Of a DNA stretch of 64,000 nt, positions 1 through 8,941 are shown in pieces (the first letter of the stretch is position 1; the number at the start of each line of letters is the position of its first letter). Origin of the DNA: Providencia alcalifaciens. GTDB taxonomy: Bacteria > Pseudomonadota > Gammaproteobacteria > Enterobacterales > Enterobacteriaceae. The notes under the pieces are model-generated. The model did no database searches. It saw only the letters and a program-made list of their open reading frames with translations, and had not been told where the DNA came from. Location of the stretch: NCBI GenBank assembly GCA_025961275.1, contig JAOQNJ010000001.1, positions 4,733,353-4,797,352 of the forward strand, read 5' to 3'. A program made the translations under genes and the position numbers.

Positions 1-342
1 ACGCTGCCCTAATGCACCTAAAAGGATAAACCCACAAGTTGAAAGAGCTAACCCAAAAAAGAATAATACTGGATAAGGGAAGAGTAACTCAATCGAGACT
101 GAGGCTATAAAAAAGCTGAGTAAGGTAATAACGAGGTTTTTTAATCTACCTGTTAGTCTATCGTCTAAGTCAGTTAGGGCTGCTGCAACCACGCCTAAAG
201 TTAGGGGGATGGTGACTTTGGGGTCTTGGCCTAATAACCAAGGAATTAAGGTCGTCCCTGTCAGGGCGATTAAGATTCGGATATAATATAAAGCATGGCT
301 GTTATATAAAACACGACGATAACTGGTAAGCAGCGTTAACAC
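1..342 (-). CDS. yccS: YccS-family inner membrane protein, N-terminal part (runs off the window)
   Basis: The first 114 codons of a minus-strand gene that continues beyond base 1. The translation (start MLTLLTSYRRVLYNS, then GTTLIPWLLG, VAAALTDLDDRLTGRL and ALSTCGFILLGALGQR) matches the start of E. coli YccS almost without gaps and contains hydrophobic segments typical of this multi-pass inner membrane family. I chose the GTG at 342 because it gives the same N-terminal length as E. coli and has a GAGGT ribosome site 5 bases upstream. The family (YccS/YhfK) resembles aromatic acid exporters, but its substrate is not known. It is divergent from helD, as in E. coli. Confidence 0.85.
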   Translation of the reverse strand, partial: MLTLLTSYRRVLYNSHALYYIRILIALTGTTLIPWLLGQDPKVTIPLTLGVVAAALTDLDDRLTGRLKNLVITLLSFFIASVSIELLFPYPVLFFFGLALSTCGFILLGALGQR

Positions 343-463
343 AAAGTACCTCAAAGGCAAGAATCCTTAATCTATATAGGATAGCTTGTTTATAAGTAAT
401 AAAAAACCGTCTGAAATCAAGCAGCCATCATTTTCATTATTGTTCAACTCAGGTGCAGGATGT

Positions 464-2518
464 ATGGAACTGAAATCAACACAGATTGGGCAGCGCCTGG
501 CTCAGCATCCCTATAATCGGGTTCGCTTATTAAATGCAGGCATTGAAGTTGGTGGTGAAAAACATGAATATCTCATTCCCTTTAATCAATTAATTGATAT
601 TCGCTGTAAAAGAGGGATCGTTTGGGGGGAGCTCGAATTCGAATTAGCTGATGAGCAAGTTGTGCGCTTGCATGGAACTGAATGGAAGCAAACTCAACGT
701 TTTTATCATTATTTAAATGAGAAGTGGCAGCAATGGAGTACTGAAATGAGCGAGATCAGTGCTGAAGTGCTTGTTTCACTGGCTAAGAGTATCCAGCGCC
801 AAACTCAACAGGATATTTGGTGTAGTTTGCGAGATCTATCGACTTTTCGAAAAAATATCACGCAACAATTTTCGTCGCTTCCTCTACCTTTAGCTCGCGT
901 TAGTCAATTTGAGAACTGTGCAGCACCTTATCATTATTGCTTACAATGGCTGAATGATGGTGAACAGTGTCGTTTACGTTCAAATGAACAGTGGTGTGAA
1001 TCAATATTGTCACGCTATGGCGATTTTTTCCAAAATATAGAATCGTCGCCACTTAACCATAGTCAGTCACTTTCAGTCATCAATGGTGAAGATAATGTTT
1101 TAGTATTGGCGGGGGCAGGGAGCGGAAAAACGTCGGTATTGGTTGCTAGAGCGGGTTGGCTACTTTTAAGAAACTTAGCCAAAGCTGATCAAATTTTATT
1201 GTTAGCTTTTGGTCGTAAAGCTGCGGAAGAGATGAATGAACGTATTCAAGAGCATTTACATCAAACAGAGATTGAAGCCAAAACATTTCACGCATTAGCG
1301 TTACACATCATACGTGAGGGGAGCAATAAATCTCCAGTCATTAGTGAATTAGAAACTGATGCTCAAAAACGTCATGCACTATTACTCAACGAGTGGCGTG
1401 AACAGTGTGGTAGTAAGAAAGCACAAGCTAAAGGTTGGCGTGAATGGTTGACAGATGAACTAGGCTGGGACGTTCCTGACGGTGAGTTTTGGCATGATAA
1501 AAAAATTAGCAAAAAAATAGTTAGCCGCCTCGAACGTTGGTTAAGCCTCATGCGAATGCATGGTGGAAGCCAAAAAGAGATGATAGAAGCTACTGATGAA
1601 TCTATTAAAGACCTCTTCCAAAAACGTATTCGCCTAATGTCCCCATTACTAAAGGCATGGAAAACTGCATTAAAAAATGAAGGTGCTATCGATTTTTCAG
1701 GTCTAATTCATCAGGCTGTCAATCTTTTAGAAAAAGGACGTTTTATTAGCCCTTGGAAGCATATTTTAGTTGATGAATTCCAAGATATATCGCCATTGAG
1801 AGCAAAGCTGTTACAGGCTTTGCGTCAACAAAATAAACAAACAGCACTTTTTGCTGTGGGTGATGACTGGCAAGCAATTTATCGTTTTAGCGGTGCTGAA
1901 CTTGATTTGACAACGTCCTTTGAACAGAATTTTGGTACTGGTGCATTATGTGCCTTAGATACAACTTATCGATTCAATGAACGTATTGGCGATATTGCGA
2001 ATCGTTTTGTTATGCAAAATCCTACTCAGTTGTATAAACCATTAAATAGCTTAACGAAAGGGAATAAAAAATCGGTTATATTACTTTATGAAAATGCGCT
2101 TGAATTACTTTTAGACAAAATGAGTGGTTACGTGACTGAAAATGAAACCATATTATTATTAGTACGCTACCATTATTTACGGCCTGAAATCTTAAATAAG
2201 GCAAAAACGCGTTGGCCAAAGCTTAATATCGAATTTATGACTATTCATGCTTCAAAAGGGAAGCAAGCTGACCATGTGGTTATTTGTGGGCTGAATAACG
2301 GCAAAGATGGTTTTCCCGCTGCAGCGAGAGAATCTATCATGGAACAGGCATTACTCCCTAAACATGAAGAGTTCGATCATGCAGAAGAGCGGCGCTTACT
2401 GTATGTCGCAATGACGCGTACAAAACAACAAGTATGGTTGCTGTATAACCCCGATGAGCCTTCTGATTTTGTCGAAGTACTAAAACAGTTAGGTGTTCCT
2501 AGACAGAAAAAACCGTAA
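464..2518 (+). CDS. helD: DNA helicase IV
   Basis: UvrD/Rep-like superfamily 1 DNA helicase (3'-5') involved in recombination and repair in the cytoplasm. The ATG at 464 gives 684 residues, the same length as E. coli HelD, and starts MELKSTQIGQRLAQHPYNR as expected. An in-frame TTG at 386 would add 26 residues with no homology, so it was rejected. Visible motifs are Walker A LAGAGSGKTSVL near residue 214, Walker B VDEFQDISP near 434, the DDWQAIYRFSGA motif near 466, the TIHASKGKQAD motif near 590 and the AMTR motif near 645. It is divergent from yccS and convergent with mgsA. The gene is intact. Confidence 0.96.
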   Translation: MELKSTQIGQRLAQHPYNRVRLLNAGIEVGGEKHEYLIPFNQLIDIRCKRGIVWGELEFELADEQVVRLHGTEWKQTQRFYHYLNEKWQQWSTEMSEISAEVLVSLAKSIQRQTQQDIWCSLRDLSTFRKNITQQFSSLPLPLARVSQFENCAAPYHYCLQWLNDGEQCRLRSNEQWCESILSRYGDFFQNIESSPLNHSQSLSVINGEDNVLVLAGAGSGKTSVLVARAGWLLLRNLAKADQILLLAFGRKAAEEMNERIQEHLHQTEIEAKTFHALALHIIREGSNKSPVISELETDAQKRHALLLNEWREQCGSKKAQAKGWREWLTDELGWDVPDGEFWHDKKISKKIVSRLERWLSLMRMHGGSQKEMIEATDESIKDLFQKRIRLMSPLLKAWKTALKNEGAIDFSGLIHQAVNLLEKGRFISPWKHILVDEFQDISPLRAKLLQALRQQNKQTALFAVGDDWQAIYRFSGAELDLTTSFEQNFGTGALCALDTTYRFNERIGDIANRFVMQNPTQLYKPLNSLTKGNKKSVILLYENALELLLDKMSGYVTENETILLLVRYHYLRPEILNKAKTRWPKLNIEFMTIHASKGKQADHVVICGLNNGKDGFPAAARESIMEQALLPKHEEFDHAEERRLLYVAMTRTKQQVWLLYNPDEPSDFVEVLKQLGVPRQKKP

Positions 2519-2523
2519 CAGAC

Positions 2524-2556
2524 TCGATGTGGCCGGTGGCGTATCCGGCACATCGA
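2524..2556. terminator. Hairpin between convergent helD and mgsA
   Basis: TCGATGTG followed by GCCGG on one side pairs with CCGG and CACATCGA on the other, around a loop of about 8 bases. It fills the short gap between two convergent genes, so it probably stops transcription from both sides. There is no long T-run on either strand. Confidence 0.55.
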
Positions 2557-2561
2557 AACAT

Positions 2562-3020
2562 TTAGTTGGTACGTTTTTGTAGGTATTGCTGATAGTCAGG
2601 AATAACGATCTCAATTTCACCAGCAAAAAAAGGTGAAGTAATGATAAAGTCTGCTGTTGCAGGGTTAGTGGCTACAGGGATATTCCAAACCGTCGCTAAG
2701 CGTAACAACGCTTTAACATCAGGGTCATGAGGAACTGCATTTAATGGGTCCCAGAAAAAAATCATTGTATCGATTTTTTGTTCAGCAATCATTGCACCAA
2801 TTTGTTGATCGCCGCCCATAGGTCCACTTAGCATACCTGTGACGTTAAGCCCAGTATGTTGGCTAATGAGTTTAGCGGTGGTCCCAGTTCCAAATAATTT
2901 ATGTGACTTAAGTTGCTCAATATTTTTTGTTACCCATGCTAATAAAGACGATTTGCAATGGTCATGGGCAACGAGTGCTATGTTTTTAGAGGCTGTGATT
3001 GTACGAGTAGTTGATTCCAT
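2562..3020 (-). CDS. mgsA: Methylglyoxal synthase
   Basis: Converts dihydroxyacetone phosphate to methylglyoxal and phosphate, a bypass that relieves phosphorylated-sugar stress in the cytoplasm. At 152 residues it equals E. coli MgsA. The signature [13 protein letters not shown] holds the catalytic Asp at residue 71. The [20 protein letters not shown] stretch carries the conserved His at residue 98 and the phosphate-binding region. The N-terminal [10 protein letters not shown] motif is also conserved. Gene order next to helD matches E. coli. Confidence 0.97.
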   Translation of the reverse strand: MESTTRTITASKNIALVAHDHCKSSLLAWVTKNIEQLKSHKLFGTGTTAKLISQHTGLNVTGMLSGPMGGDQQIGAMIAEQKIDTMIFFWDPLNAVPHDPDVKALLRLATVWNIPVATNPATADFIITSPFFAGEIEIVIPDYQQYLQKRTN

Positions 3021-3134
3021 GATGTTCCCTTAAAAGTAGCGTGGCATATCACGCTAGGAATAATTGAGTTCGCACGCGACTCAAGATATATCATATTGTA
3101 GGTTAATAGTTTACTGATTTTGGGAGATATTTTG

Positions 3135-3548
3135 ATGACTAGCCAAGAAATTGCAGAAATATTACGTAGTGTTAATACCATCGCATTAGTTGGTGCGAGT
3201 GATAAAAAAAATAGACCTAGTTATGAAGTGATGGAGTATCTTTTAGAGCAAGGGTATACTGTAATACCCGTTAGTCCTAAATTAGCGGGACAAATGCTAT
3301 TAGGACAAAAAGTCTACGCCAAACTTAGCGATATTCAACAACCGATTGATATGGTAGATGTTTTTCGTAATGCGGAAGCTGCTGTTGGTGTTGCGGAAGA
3401 AGCTGTGGCGATTAATGCAAAAGTATTATGGTTGCAAAAAGAAATTATCAGTGAAGAAGCTAAGCAGATTGCTCTTGCTGCAGGTATGAAATTTGTCATG
3501 GACAAATGTCCAAAGCAAGAGATACCAGCGCTTGGTTTAGAAAAATAA
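3135..3548 (+). CDS. yccU: CoA-binding domain protein YccU
   Basis: A single-domain Rossmann-fold protein of the CoA_binding_2 family. The nucleotide-binding loop is VGASDKKNRPSYEVM near residues 20-35, followed by GYTVIPVSPK and the MVDVFRN motif. The ATG at 3135 gives 137 residues, identical in length to E. coli YccU, with a GGGAGAT ribosome site just upstream. The upstream TTG at 3120 is therefore not used. The molecular role is not known. Divergent from mgsA. Confidence 0.9.
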   Translation: MTSQEIAEILRSVNTIALVGASDKKNRPSYEVMEYLLEQGYTVIPVSPKLAGQMLLGQKVYAKLSDIQQPIDMVDVFRNAEAAVGVAEEAVAINAKVLWLQKEIISEEAKQIALAAGMKFVMDKCPKQEIPALGLEK

Positions 3549-3562
3549 TTGTTGATTAAAGC

Positions 3563-3590
3563 AGTAAAGCAGTGATGAAACTGCTTTACT
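3563..3590. terminator. Hairpin between convergent yccU and hspQ
   Basis: A perfect 10-bp stem, AGTAAAGCAG with CTGCTTTACT around an 8-base loop, sits between two convergent genes. No strong T-run follows, so it is a plausible rather than certain bidirectional terminator. Confidence 0.5.
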
Positions 3591-3621
3591 GTTGATAAAA
3601 TGACAAAAGATTTACTCGCAA

Positions 3622-3939
3622 TTAGTTACGCAGGCGGGGAGCCTGTAATTGTGAGCGTATAGATTCTGCCAACTCATCCATAGAGGATTGTTCAGGATGG
3701 TCACCAACGATTTCATAAGTAATTTGAGCTTCAGCTAAATATGTATGAATCGCTTCACCGTCGTCATCTTCCATAACAACATGATACCAAGGCAGATCAC
3801 GTAATGTACTGTTTGATGCGATATCATCATCATGTGGTTGTTCGAGCGAATACTCTGCATCAACATCAACGACAACGCCAAGGTAGCCGAGTAGTTTATG
3901 TCTAACTTGTTGCCCGATCCCGTATTTACTGGTGATCAT
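3622..3939 (-). CDS. hspQ: Heat shock protein HspQ (YccV-like)
   Basis: Hemimethylated-DNA-binding / YccV-domain protein linked in E. coli to heat shock, Lon-dependent proteolysis and DnaA stability. The translation carries [20 protein letters not shown], the [13 protein letters not shown] core and the C-terminal [13 protein letters not shown], closely like E. coli HspQ. Two adjacent ATGs follow a strong AGGAGG site. The second (3939) gives 105 residues, the E. coli length. The first, at 3942, would add one Met. Confidence 0.94.
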   Translation of the reverse strand: MITSKYGIGQQVRHKLLGYLGVVVDVDAEYSLEQPHDDDIASNSTLRDLPWYHVVMEDDDGEAIHTYLAEAQITYEIVGDHPEQSSMDELAESIRSQLQAPRLRN

Positions 3940-4160
3940 CATAGCCACCTCCTAAAAGCCTTTCTTATGCTATAACTCTATATTTGGGCAGTGTTCCGCG
4001 TTTTCAAGCCAATGTATGGACAATTACTCATAACGCAATACACTGTTTTATATGTAACATGAAAAGCAGTGCCTCAAACTCAGATTATCTGTTCGATGAA
4101 TAAAATACAACCGTAATAAATGGTATATTAATAAATAGTGTATTGATAATGGGGGCTAAA

Positions 4161-4442
4161 ATGACAACAGCAGCAGGTCGTTTATTTTATATCTATGGAC
4201 GTGTACAGGGAGTAGGTTTTCGCTATCAAACCTATCATTGGGCCAATCAAAATGGCATAAAAGGGTATGTGCACAACCGTGAAGACGGTAGTGTGGCATT
4301 AGCTATTTATGGCTCAAATCAAGATATTAGTTTTGTAGAAGAGTGGTTAAACGCGGGTGGGCCCCCTGGTGCAAAGATTGATCACTATTTCAGTGAAAAT
4401 TGGCAAACTGAGAAAATAGCGGATTTTTCTGTCCGCTATTAA
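4161..4442 (+). CDS. yccX: Acylphosphatase
   Basis: Hydrolyses carboxyl-phosphate bonds of acyl phosphates. The acylphosphatase signature GRVQGVGFRYQTYHWA lies near residues 14-29 (Arg in VGFR is catalytic), and the GYVHNREDGSV motif carries the catalytic Asn. The ATG at 4161 gives 93 residues with a purine-rich GGGGGC sequence ahead of it. An ATG at 4149 would add four residues. The neighbours hspQ and tusE match the E. coli order. Confidence 0.93.
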   Translation: MTTAAGRLFYIYGRVQGVGFRYQTYHWANQNGIKGYVHNREDGSVALAIYGSNQDISFVEEWLNAGGPPGAKIDHYFSENWQTEKIADFSVRY

Positions 4443-4499
4443 TGACATATCCAATACAGATAAGGCTCTGCCTTTCAGGGAATTGAGGATATTAATAAA

Positions 4500-4829
4500 T
4501 TAAATACATTTAACTGGTTTCGGTAGCCCCGCAAGTTTGGTTGCTTGTTTTGCTGGACCTTTAGGAAATAGTCGATATAAGTAGCGGCTATTTCCTTTCT
4601 CCTCCCCAAATTGCTGAGAAACGGCTTTTACCAGCATTCGAATAGCGGGGGATGTATTAAATTCCAAATAAAAAGAACGAACAAAGCGAACGATTTCTAA
4701 ATGCTCTTCTGTCAGTGAAATATTTTCTTGCTCTGCGAGAAGAGGAATAAGAGCTTCGCTCCATTGTTGGCTATTAATAAGGTAGCCCTGAGAATCAGTC
4801 TCAATTTCTTGACCGTTAAAAAGCAACAT
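4500..4829 (-). CDS. tusE: Sulfurtransferase TusE
   Basis: Final sulfur carrier of the TusABCDE relay, which hands sulfur to MnmA for 2-thiolation of tRNA wobble uridine. It is 109 residues, the E. coli length, and ends GLPKPVKCI, keeping the C-terminal acceptor Cys108 next to the last residue. The DsrC-like core [17 protein letters not shown] is conserved. Confidence 0.95.
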   Translation of the reverse strand: MLLFNGQEIETDSQGYLINSQQWSEALIPLLAEQENISLTEEHLEIVRFVRSFYLEFNTSPAIRMLVKAVSQQFGEEKGNSRYLYRLFPKGPAKQATKLAGLPKPVKCI

Positions 4830-5011
4830 ACGAATTTCAACCTAAACAAAAATAGGGTGTAAATTTAACAAATAATAGGTGATAACCCAAGTCGCCTGTC
4901 AAAAATGTTGATAATTTAGCCCATTAACACACTAAGCGCCTATTTTTGAAGCAATTGATCAAATAAGGGGTTTACATCGAATGAACAGATGTTTATAGTG
5001 CTCGTCATTGC

Positions 5012-5099
5012 GGAGGGGTGGCCGAGCGGCTGAAGGCAGCGGTCTTGAAAACCGCCGATGGGTAACCATCCGAGAGTTCGAATCTCTCCTCCTCCGCCA
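5012..5099 (+). tRNA. serT: tRNA-Ser(UGA)
   Basis: An 88-base class II tRNA. The acceptor arm GGAGGGG pairs with CTCCTCC, followed by discriminator G and an encoded CCA. The anticodon stem GCGGT/ACCGC frames the loop CTTGAAA, giving anticodon TGA. A long variable arm (GATGGGTAACCATC) marks it as a serine tRNA, and the T arm is GAGAG TTCGAAT CTCTC. An integrase gene starts 175 bases downstream, so the tRNA 3' end is the probable attachment site. E. coli serT lies in the same neighbourhood (inference for the symbol). Confidence 0.95.
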
Positions 5100-5201
5100 T
5101 CTTCACTTCTAGTAACGTCTCCTAAAGTCTACCAATCCCAGTTAAATCAAGCATTCTAGCGAAATCTCACTCTACCGAAGTCTACTAGCGTCTTTCTAAA
5201 T

Positions 5202-5261
5202 CTATACAATCTATTGTATAGTTTCTTGTATAGAATTTACCTCTACAATTTTCCTATACAA
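5202..5261. promoter_or_regulatory. Clustered CTATACAA repeats before the integrase
   Basis: Four exact copies of the octamer CTATACAA lie within 60 bp: forward at 5202-5209 and 5254-5261, reverse (TTGTATAG) at 5214-5221 and 5226-5233. A fifth, CTCTACAA at 5241-5248, has one mismatch. The first two copies form a perfect inverted repeat with a 4-base spacer. The cluster overlaps where the integrase promoter must be, so it may be a repressor/AlpA operator or integrase/excisionase arm sites. Confidence 0.55.
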
Positions 5262-5273
5262 TATTGGTGATTT

Positions 5274-6485
5274 ATGAAGCTAACAGACATGGCAATCAAG
5301 CGTGCCAAGCCAAAAGAAAAATCATACACGCTGGCGGACGGTAACGGGCTATCTTTGTTAGTTGAAACTAACGGTTCCAAAGGCTGGCGTTATCGCTATC
5401 AATTCGCTGGCAAAACTAAAATGATATCGTTAGGCATCTATCCTGTTGTCACACTCAATGAAGCAAGAACGAAAAGAGATGAGGCACGAAAACAGGTTGT
5501 CAATGGCATTAATCCAAGTGAAGCCAGAAAATCAGAAAAAGCGGCAACAATTAACCAAACTGAAAACACCTTTAAAAATATTGCCCTTGAGTGGTATGAG
5601 GGAAGAAAGGATCGCTGGTCTGTTGGTTATCGTGATGACATGATGGACGCGTTCGAAAAAGATGTATTTCCTTATATAGGTAATCGCCCGATTGCCGAAA
5701 TCAAACCTATGGAATTACTCGAAGTACTTTCTATTATGGAAAAGCGTGTAGCAACCGAGAAGCTAAAGAAAGTGCGTCAACGTTGCGGTGAGGTGTGGAA
5801 GTACGCCATTATTACTGGTAGGGCAGAGTATAACCCTGCGCCAGATTTAGCCAGCGCCTTTGTACCGCACAAGTGCGAGCACTACGCCCATCTTTCAGTT
5901 AGTGAATTACCAGAGTTTCTTTCTTCTATAGATAAGTACATGGGAAGCCAGATTGTTAGAGTAGCACTAAGGGTACTTATATTAACTGGAGTTCGACCAG
6001 GCGAATTGAGAAAGGCGGAATGGTCAGAAATTAACTTTGATACTGGAGTGTGGGAAATACCGGCTGAAAAAATGAAGATGCGCCGGCCTCATATTGTGCC
6101 GTTATCAGAGCAGGTTATTGATTTACTGAAACAGATACACCCCATCAGTGGCAGTTATCAATATATATTCCCTAGCCGTACTGATTATAGAAAGCATATA
6201 TCAGATATGGCACTGAATACGATGATTAGGCGCATGGGATACAGTGGTAGAGCCACAGGTCACGGATTCAGGCACACAATGAGCACCATCCTACACGAAC
6301 AAGGCTATAACACCGCATGGATCGAGACACAGCTAGCACACGTTGATAAGAACTCTATTCGTGGAACGTATAATCATGCTCAGTATATCGATGGCCGTAG
6401 AGAAATGCTTCAATGGTACGCTGATTACATGGGGGCATTAGAGAACGGTGATAATGTTGTACACGGTAACTTTAAACGTGCTTAA
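5274..6485 (+). CDS. int: Tyrosine recombinase, P4-type integrase
   Basis: Site-specific integrase of the P4 family, next to its likely tRNA-Ser target. The N-terminal DUF4102-type arm-binding domain has ADGNGLSLLVETNGSKGWRY and ISLGIYPVVTLNEAR. The core-binding region follows, and the catalytic domain shows Arg241 (LTGVRPGELR), the HGFRH box (His330, Arg333), a downstream His in QLAHVDK and the nucleophile candidate Tyr366 in GTYNHAQY. At 403 residues it is full length. It defines the left end of the island and points inward. Confidence 0.95.
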   Translation: MKLTDMAIKRAKPKEKSYTLADGNGLSLLVETNGSKGWRYRYQFAGKTKMISLGIYPVVTLNEARTKRDEARKQVVNGINPSEARKSEKAATINQTENTFKNIALEWYEGRKDRWSVGYRDDMMDAFEKDVFPYIGNRPIAEIKPMELLEVLSIMEKRVATEKLKKVRQRCGEVWKYAIITGRAEYNPAPDLASAFVPHKCEHYAHLSVSELPEFLSSIDKYMGSQIVRVALRVLILTGVRPGELRKAEWSEINFDTGVWEIPAEKMKMRRPHIVPLSEQVIDLLKQIHPISGSYQYIFPSRTDYRKHISDMALNTMIRRMGYSGRATGHGFRHTMSTILHEQGYNTAWIETQLAHVDKNSIRGTYNHAQYIDGRREMLQWYADYMGALENGDNVVHGNFKRA

Positions 6486-6506
6486 TCCACCAGCAGCCAC
6501 ATACAG

Positions 6507-6535
6507 AACCAGACAGTAAAAGGTCTGGTTTTTTT
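6507..6535 (+). terminator. Rho-independent terminator after int
   Basis: AACCAGAC (6507-6514) pairs perfectly with GTCTGGTT (6523-6530), loop of 8, followed by a T-run. It lies 20 bases after the int stop codon. Confidence 0.85.
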
Positions 6536-6539
6536 GTAT

Positions 6540-7649
6540 CTAAAATAACCACTAGTGGTTGATTTGCTTTTAAACCTGTAAATTCATTCAGACTGAATCT
6601 TAGTAAGATAAATCTTAATATCTAATGAAAGTACACCATAGTAGACGTCAATAGACCATGTGAAATTGCAGTGATAAACTTTGCTCGTTTCTTAAACTTG
6701 ACTGTTTATTATTACAGTATAATATACCTAGTAGTACCGCAGTAGATCATTGTGGACTAGCTCTTTAGCATCTCTGCGCTGAAAAACGCGCACCGCTCTT
6801 TTACAGACAAGGGTATTCCCGGGGCAACTTCTCAGGGACAATTTGCCGCAGTGGCACTCTTGAGGTATTTGAAGTGATTTTTTTAGTTTGAGTAGTGGCA
6901 GAGACAACTTGCAAAAAGTATGGAACGCTCAGAGGAACTTCTCAGAGCATTTTAGTTGTATTGATAGCCTTTAAATTAGGCTATTTGCTCTTTTATAATA
7001 ATATCGGCACATGCATCGTGTGCAAAAAAGTTAACTCATTGTGTGGCCTTTTGATGAGTTCTCAACACAAAATAGTATTTGTAGCAAAACTTGCACGGAT
7101 AGCTACTTGTTCTTTAAAAAATGACCTGCGCTCCTTGCAAACGGGAGCTTTTAGTAAACAACTTAATGATTTTTCGCTGTTTACTAAATGTATGTGGTTC
7201 AGGTCGTTAATAGCAATCAGCTAATCTGAATAATGCAATTGTGACTATTCAAATTAGTAAATTGTTCTTTGAAATTTAAGGCTCCGCCTTTGTGGGGCGT
7301 GATTGTAATTCTGCTCTTTAAAATCAATTCTAAGCTCCTGCATCAGGAGCAAATCGCTTATCAGTAGGTTACTGACTATGGTTGGTAATACATTGTTATC
7401 AAATAGCGATTGTATCTATATCAATGAAAGCTCGTTTTTAAGAAACCTTCATTATAGTTATACCCTTCAAAACTCTATGCCACATGTATTATGTGCATAA
7501 ATTAACTTATTGTTGATTATTTTTATTCTAAAATATAGTTTCTACCAGAAAATACCCAAAATATAACCCTAAATATGCAATATAGGCCTTATACATTTAT
7601 GTATAGGGCGTTTTCGCATATCCTTTCATATCATATTAAGGAAAATTCT
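6540..7649. other. 1.1-kb non-coding regulatory region between int and alpA
   Basis: No convincing protein gene. It holds a perfect palindrome AACCACTAGTGGTT (6547-6560). A ten-base direct repeat AACTTCTCAG (6826-6835 and 6936-6945) is embedded in longer similar stretches that also share AGTGGCA and GACAA. A second pair of related segments of about 35 bases lies at 7007-7042 and 7480-7515, each with a GCACAT/ATGTGC-type hairpin followed by a TTAACT.ATTGT sequence. In P4-like elements this kind of region can encode regulatory RNA, so a processed or antisense RNA is possible, but that is inference. Confidence 0.4.
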
Positions 7650-7847
7650 ATGAATAATCTGATTAGGCTTTCAGAGGTTTTGCGACGCACAGGTTACAGC
7701 AAAGCATGGATTTATAGATTAATAAAAGAAAATGACTTTCCACAGCAAGTAAAAATAGGTACTCGTTCTATTGCTTTCATTGAATCGGAAATCGATGAAT
7801 GGATCGCTAATAAAATTGCTGAATCGCGTACTGGCGAGGTGGCATAA
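7650..7847 (+). CDS. alpA: AlpA-family transcriptional regulator
   Basis: A 65-residue MerR-like winged helix protein of the AlpA/Vis family that controls integrase or excision genes of P4-like elements. The typical pattern is visible: MNNLIRLSEVLRRTGYSKAW, IYRLIKENDFPQQVKIGTRSIAF, SEIDEWIANKI. The ATG at 7650 has AAGGA 8 bases upstream. Longer in-frame starts add residues with no family match. The stop overlaps the next start (TAATG), so the two genes are translationally coupled. Confidence 0.9.
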   Translation: MNNLIRLSEVLRRTGYSKAWIYRLIKENDFPQQVKIGTRSIAFIESEIDEWIANKIAESRTGEVA

Positions 7848-8239
7848 TGGAAAAGAAAAACCACCCGCTACAGGTGGCTTCTCAGGATAACGCGACAGCA
7901 TCTATTCTATCAAAGAATCCACCAAAAAAAGTCAAAGCATGGAAATATTTTTTATCTGCTTATAACGGTTCTACTGAAAACGATATTTTAAAATATTGTC
8001 GTTTATCATCAGGCCGTAATTATTTTTCGGAGCTAGAAAGGAAACTAGATATTAATTTAGAGCGTATTGACGAACCGAACCCAGACGGCATTGGATCACA
8101 TTATCGTTATCGTATTCGCAGCCAGAAAGACGCACAGAAGATTATTAATTTAATCAATACTCGTGCGGCTCATGGCAACTATCAAGGGTTATCACAAGAG
8201 CAAATCAATTCAATTCTGAGCTTATACCCGACCGAATGA
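7847..8239 (+). CDS. Hypothetical satellite protein, possible winged-helix fold
   Basis: 130 residues starting in a TAATG overlap with alpA. I do not recognise a named family. The middle (ENDILKYCRLSSGRNYFSEL) and end (GSHYRYRIRSQKDAQKIINLI) look like a small helix-turn-helix with a beta-wing, as in many prophage regulators, but no defined motif is seen. Its position between alpA and a Rha gene suggests an early regulatory or replication accessory role. Confidence 0.6.
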   Translation: MEKKNHPLQVASQDNATASILSKNPPKKVKAWKYFLSAYNGSTENDILKYCRLSSGRNYFSELERKLDINLERIDEPNPDGIGSHYRYRIRSQKDAQKIINLINTRAAHGNYQGLSQEQINSILSLYPTE

Positions 8240-8253
8240 CGGAGTAATAAATA

Positions 8254-8781
8254 ATGAAATCAAAAAATAACAGCTTAAATGCTGGTGGATTCGCTCACCC
8301 TAAATTCAGCGAAGAGGCTATTTTAATTCAACACAGAACTGAGCCGAGAATAGATAGCCGTCTGTTTTCTAAACGCATCGGAATTAAACATAAGAACCTT
8401 TTTGAATTAATTAAAAAGAATACAAAGAATTTACGTCAATTTGGCACGCTTCCGTTTCAAACGGAGACGTGCTCACACTCAACGGGTGCGAGTATTAATA
8501 AATACGCTCTGCTCAATGAGAATCAATTTGATTTTATGTGCCGAATTGTTCGTGGGCGTAACCATGAGCAGATGACACAATTCAAGCTGGACGTTACCAA
8601 AGCATTCAGTAAGAAACGCGCCGCTGAACCTATCCGCCGTGAATATCTGCCACATTACCATGAATCACGCGACGCGCTCAGAGACTTAGGCGCAGAGAAA
8701 TATCATTACATCAACCTAGCCCGTACAGAGAACCGATTAACAGGCTTACTCACTGGCGAACGTGCTAGCGCAGACGAGTAA
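8254..8781 (+). CDS. Rha-family phage regulatory protein
   Basis: 175 residues. The N-terminal half has the Rha pattern: IDSRLFSKRIGIKHKNLFEL near residue 30, then the YALLNENQFDFMCRIVRGR stretch and QFKLDVTKAFSKKR. Rha proteins are encoded by lambdoid phages and satellites and affect growth in hosts lacking IHF. The C-terminal part (EYLPHYHESRDALRDLGAEK) is a common satellite tail domain. The start at 8254 has GGAG ahead of it. Confidence 0.8.
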   Translation: MKSKNNSLNAGGFAHPKFSEEAILIQHRTEPRIDSRLFSKRIGIKHKNLFELIKKNTKNLRQFGTLPFQTETCSHSTGASINKYALLNENQFDFMCRIVRGRNHEQMTQFKLDVTKAFSKKRAAEPIRREYLPHYHESRDALRDLGAEKYHYINLARTENRLTGLLTGERASADE

Positions 8782-8802
8782 CAATTAGGTTTATTAGTCT
8801 GT

Positions 8803-8940
8803 ATGCAGAAAATCGAACAGGCAGCGTTTCAGGATGCTATTGATTCGGGTTTATCGGCTACTCAGGCATTGCGTGAAGTCAGTAAACGCATTGAGCAGTT
8901 CGCTAGCTTAATGAGTCCTACGGTGCGGATTGGTGGCTAA
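8803..8940 (+). CDS. Small satellite ORF (45 aa)
   Basis: Encodes MQKIEQAAFQDAIDSGLSAT and ends SLMSPTVRIGG, charged and probably helical. It sits in a tightly packed same-strand run, and its stop is followed directly by the next start (TAA then ATG at 8942). The ribosome site is weak. Function unknown. Real coding is supported mainly by spacing and codon composition. Confidence 0.5.
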   Translation: MQKIEQAAFQDAIDSGLSATQALREVSKRIEQFASLMSPTVRIGG

Positions 8941-8941
8941 T

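Noticed and set aside
386-463. TTG start giving helD 26 extra residues
   Set aside because: The extension has no homology. ATG 464 gives the exact E. coli length.
6895-7224. 109-residue open frame between int and alpA
   Set aside because: No family features, no ribosome site,, it spans the repeated elements, and the composition looks like chance.
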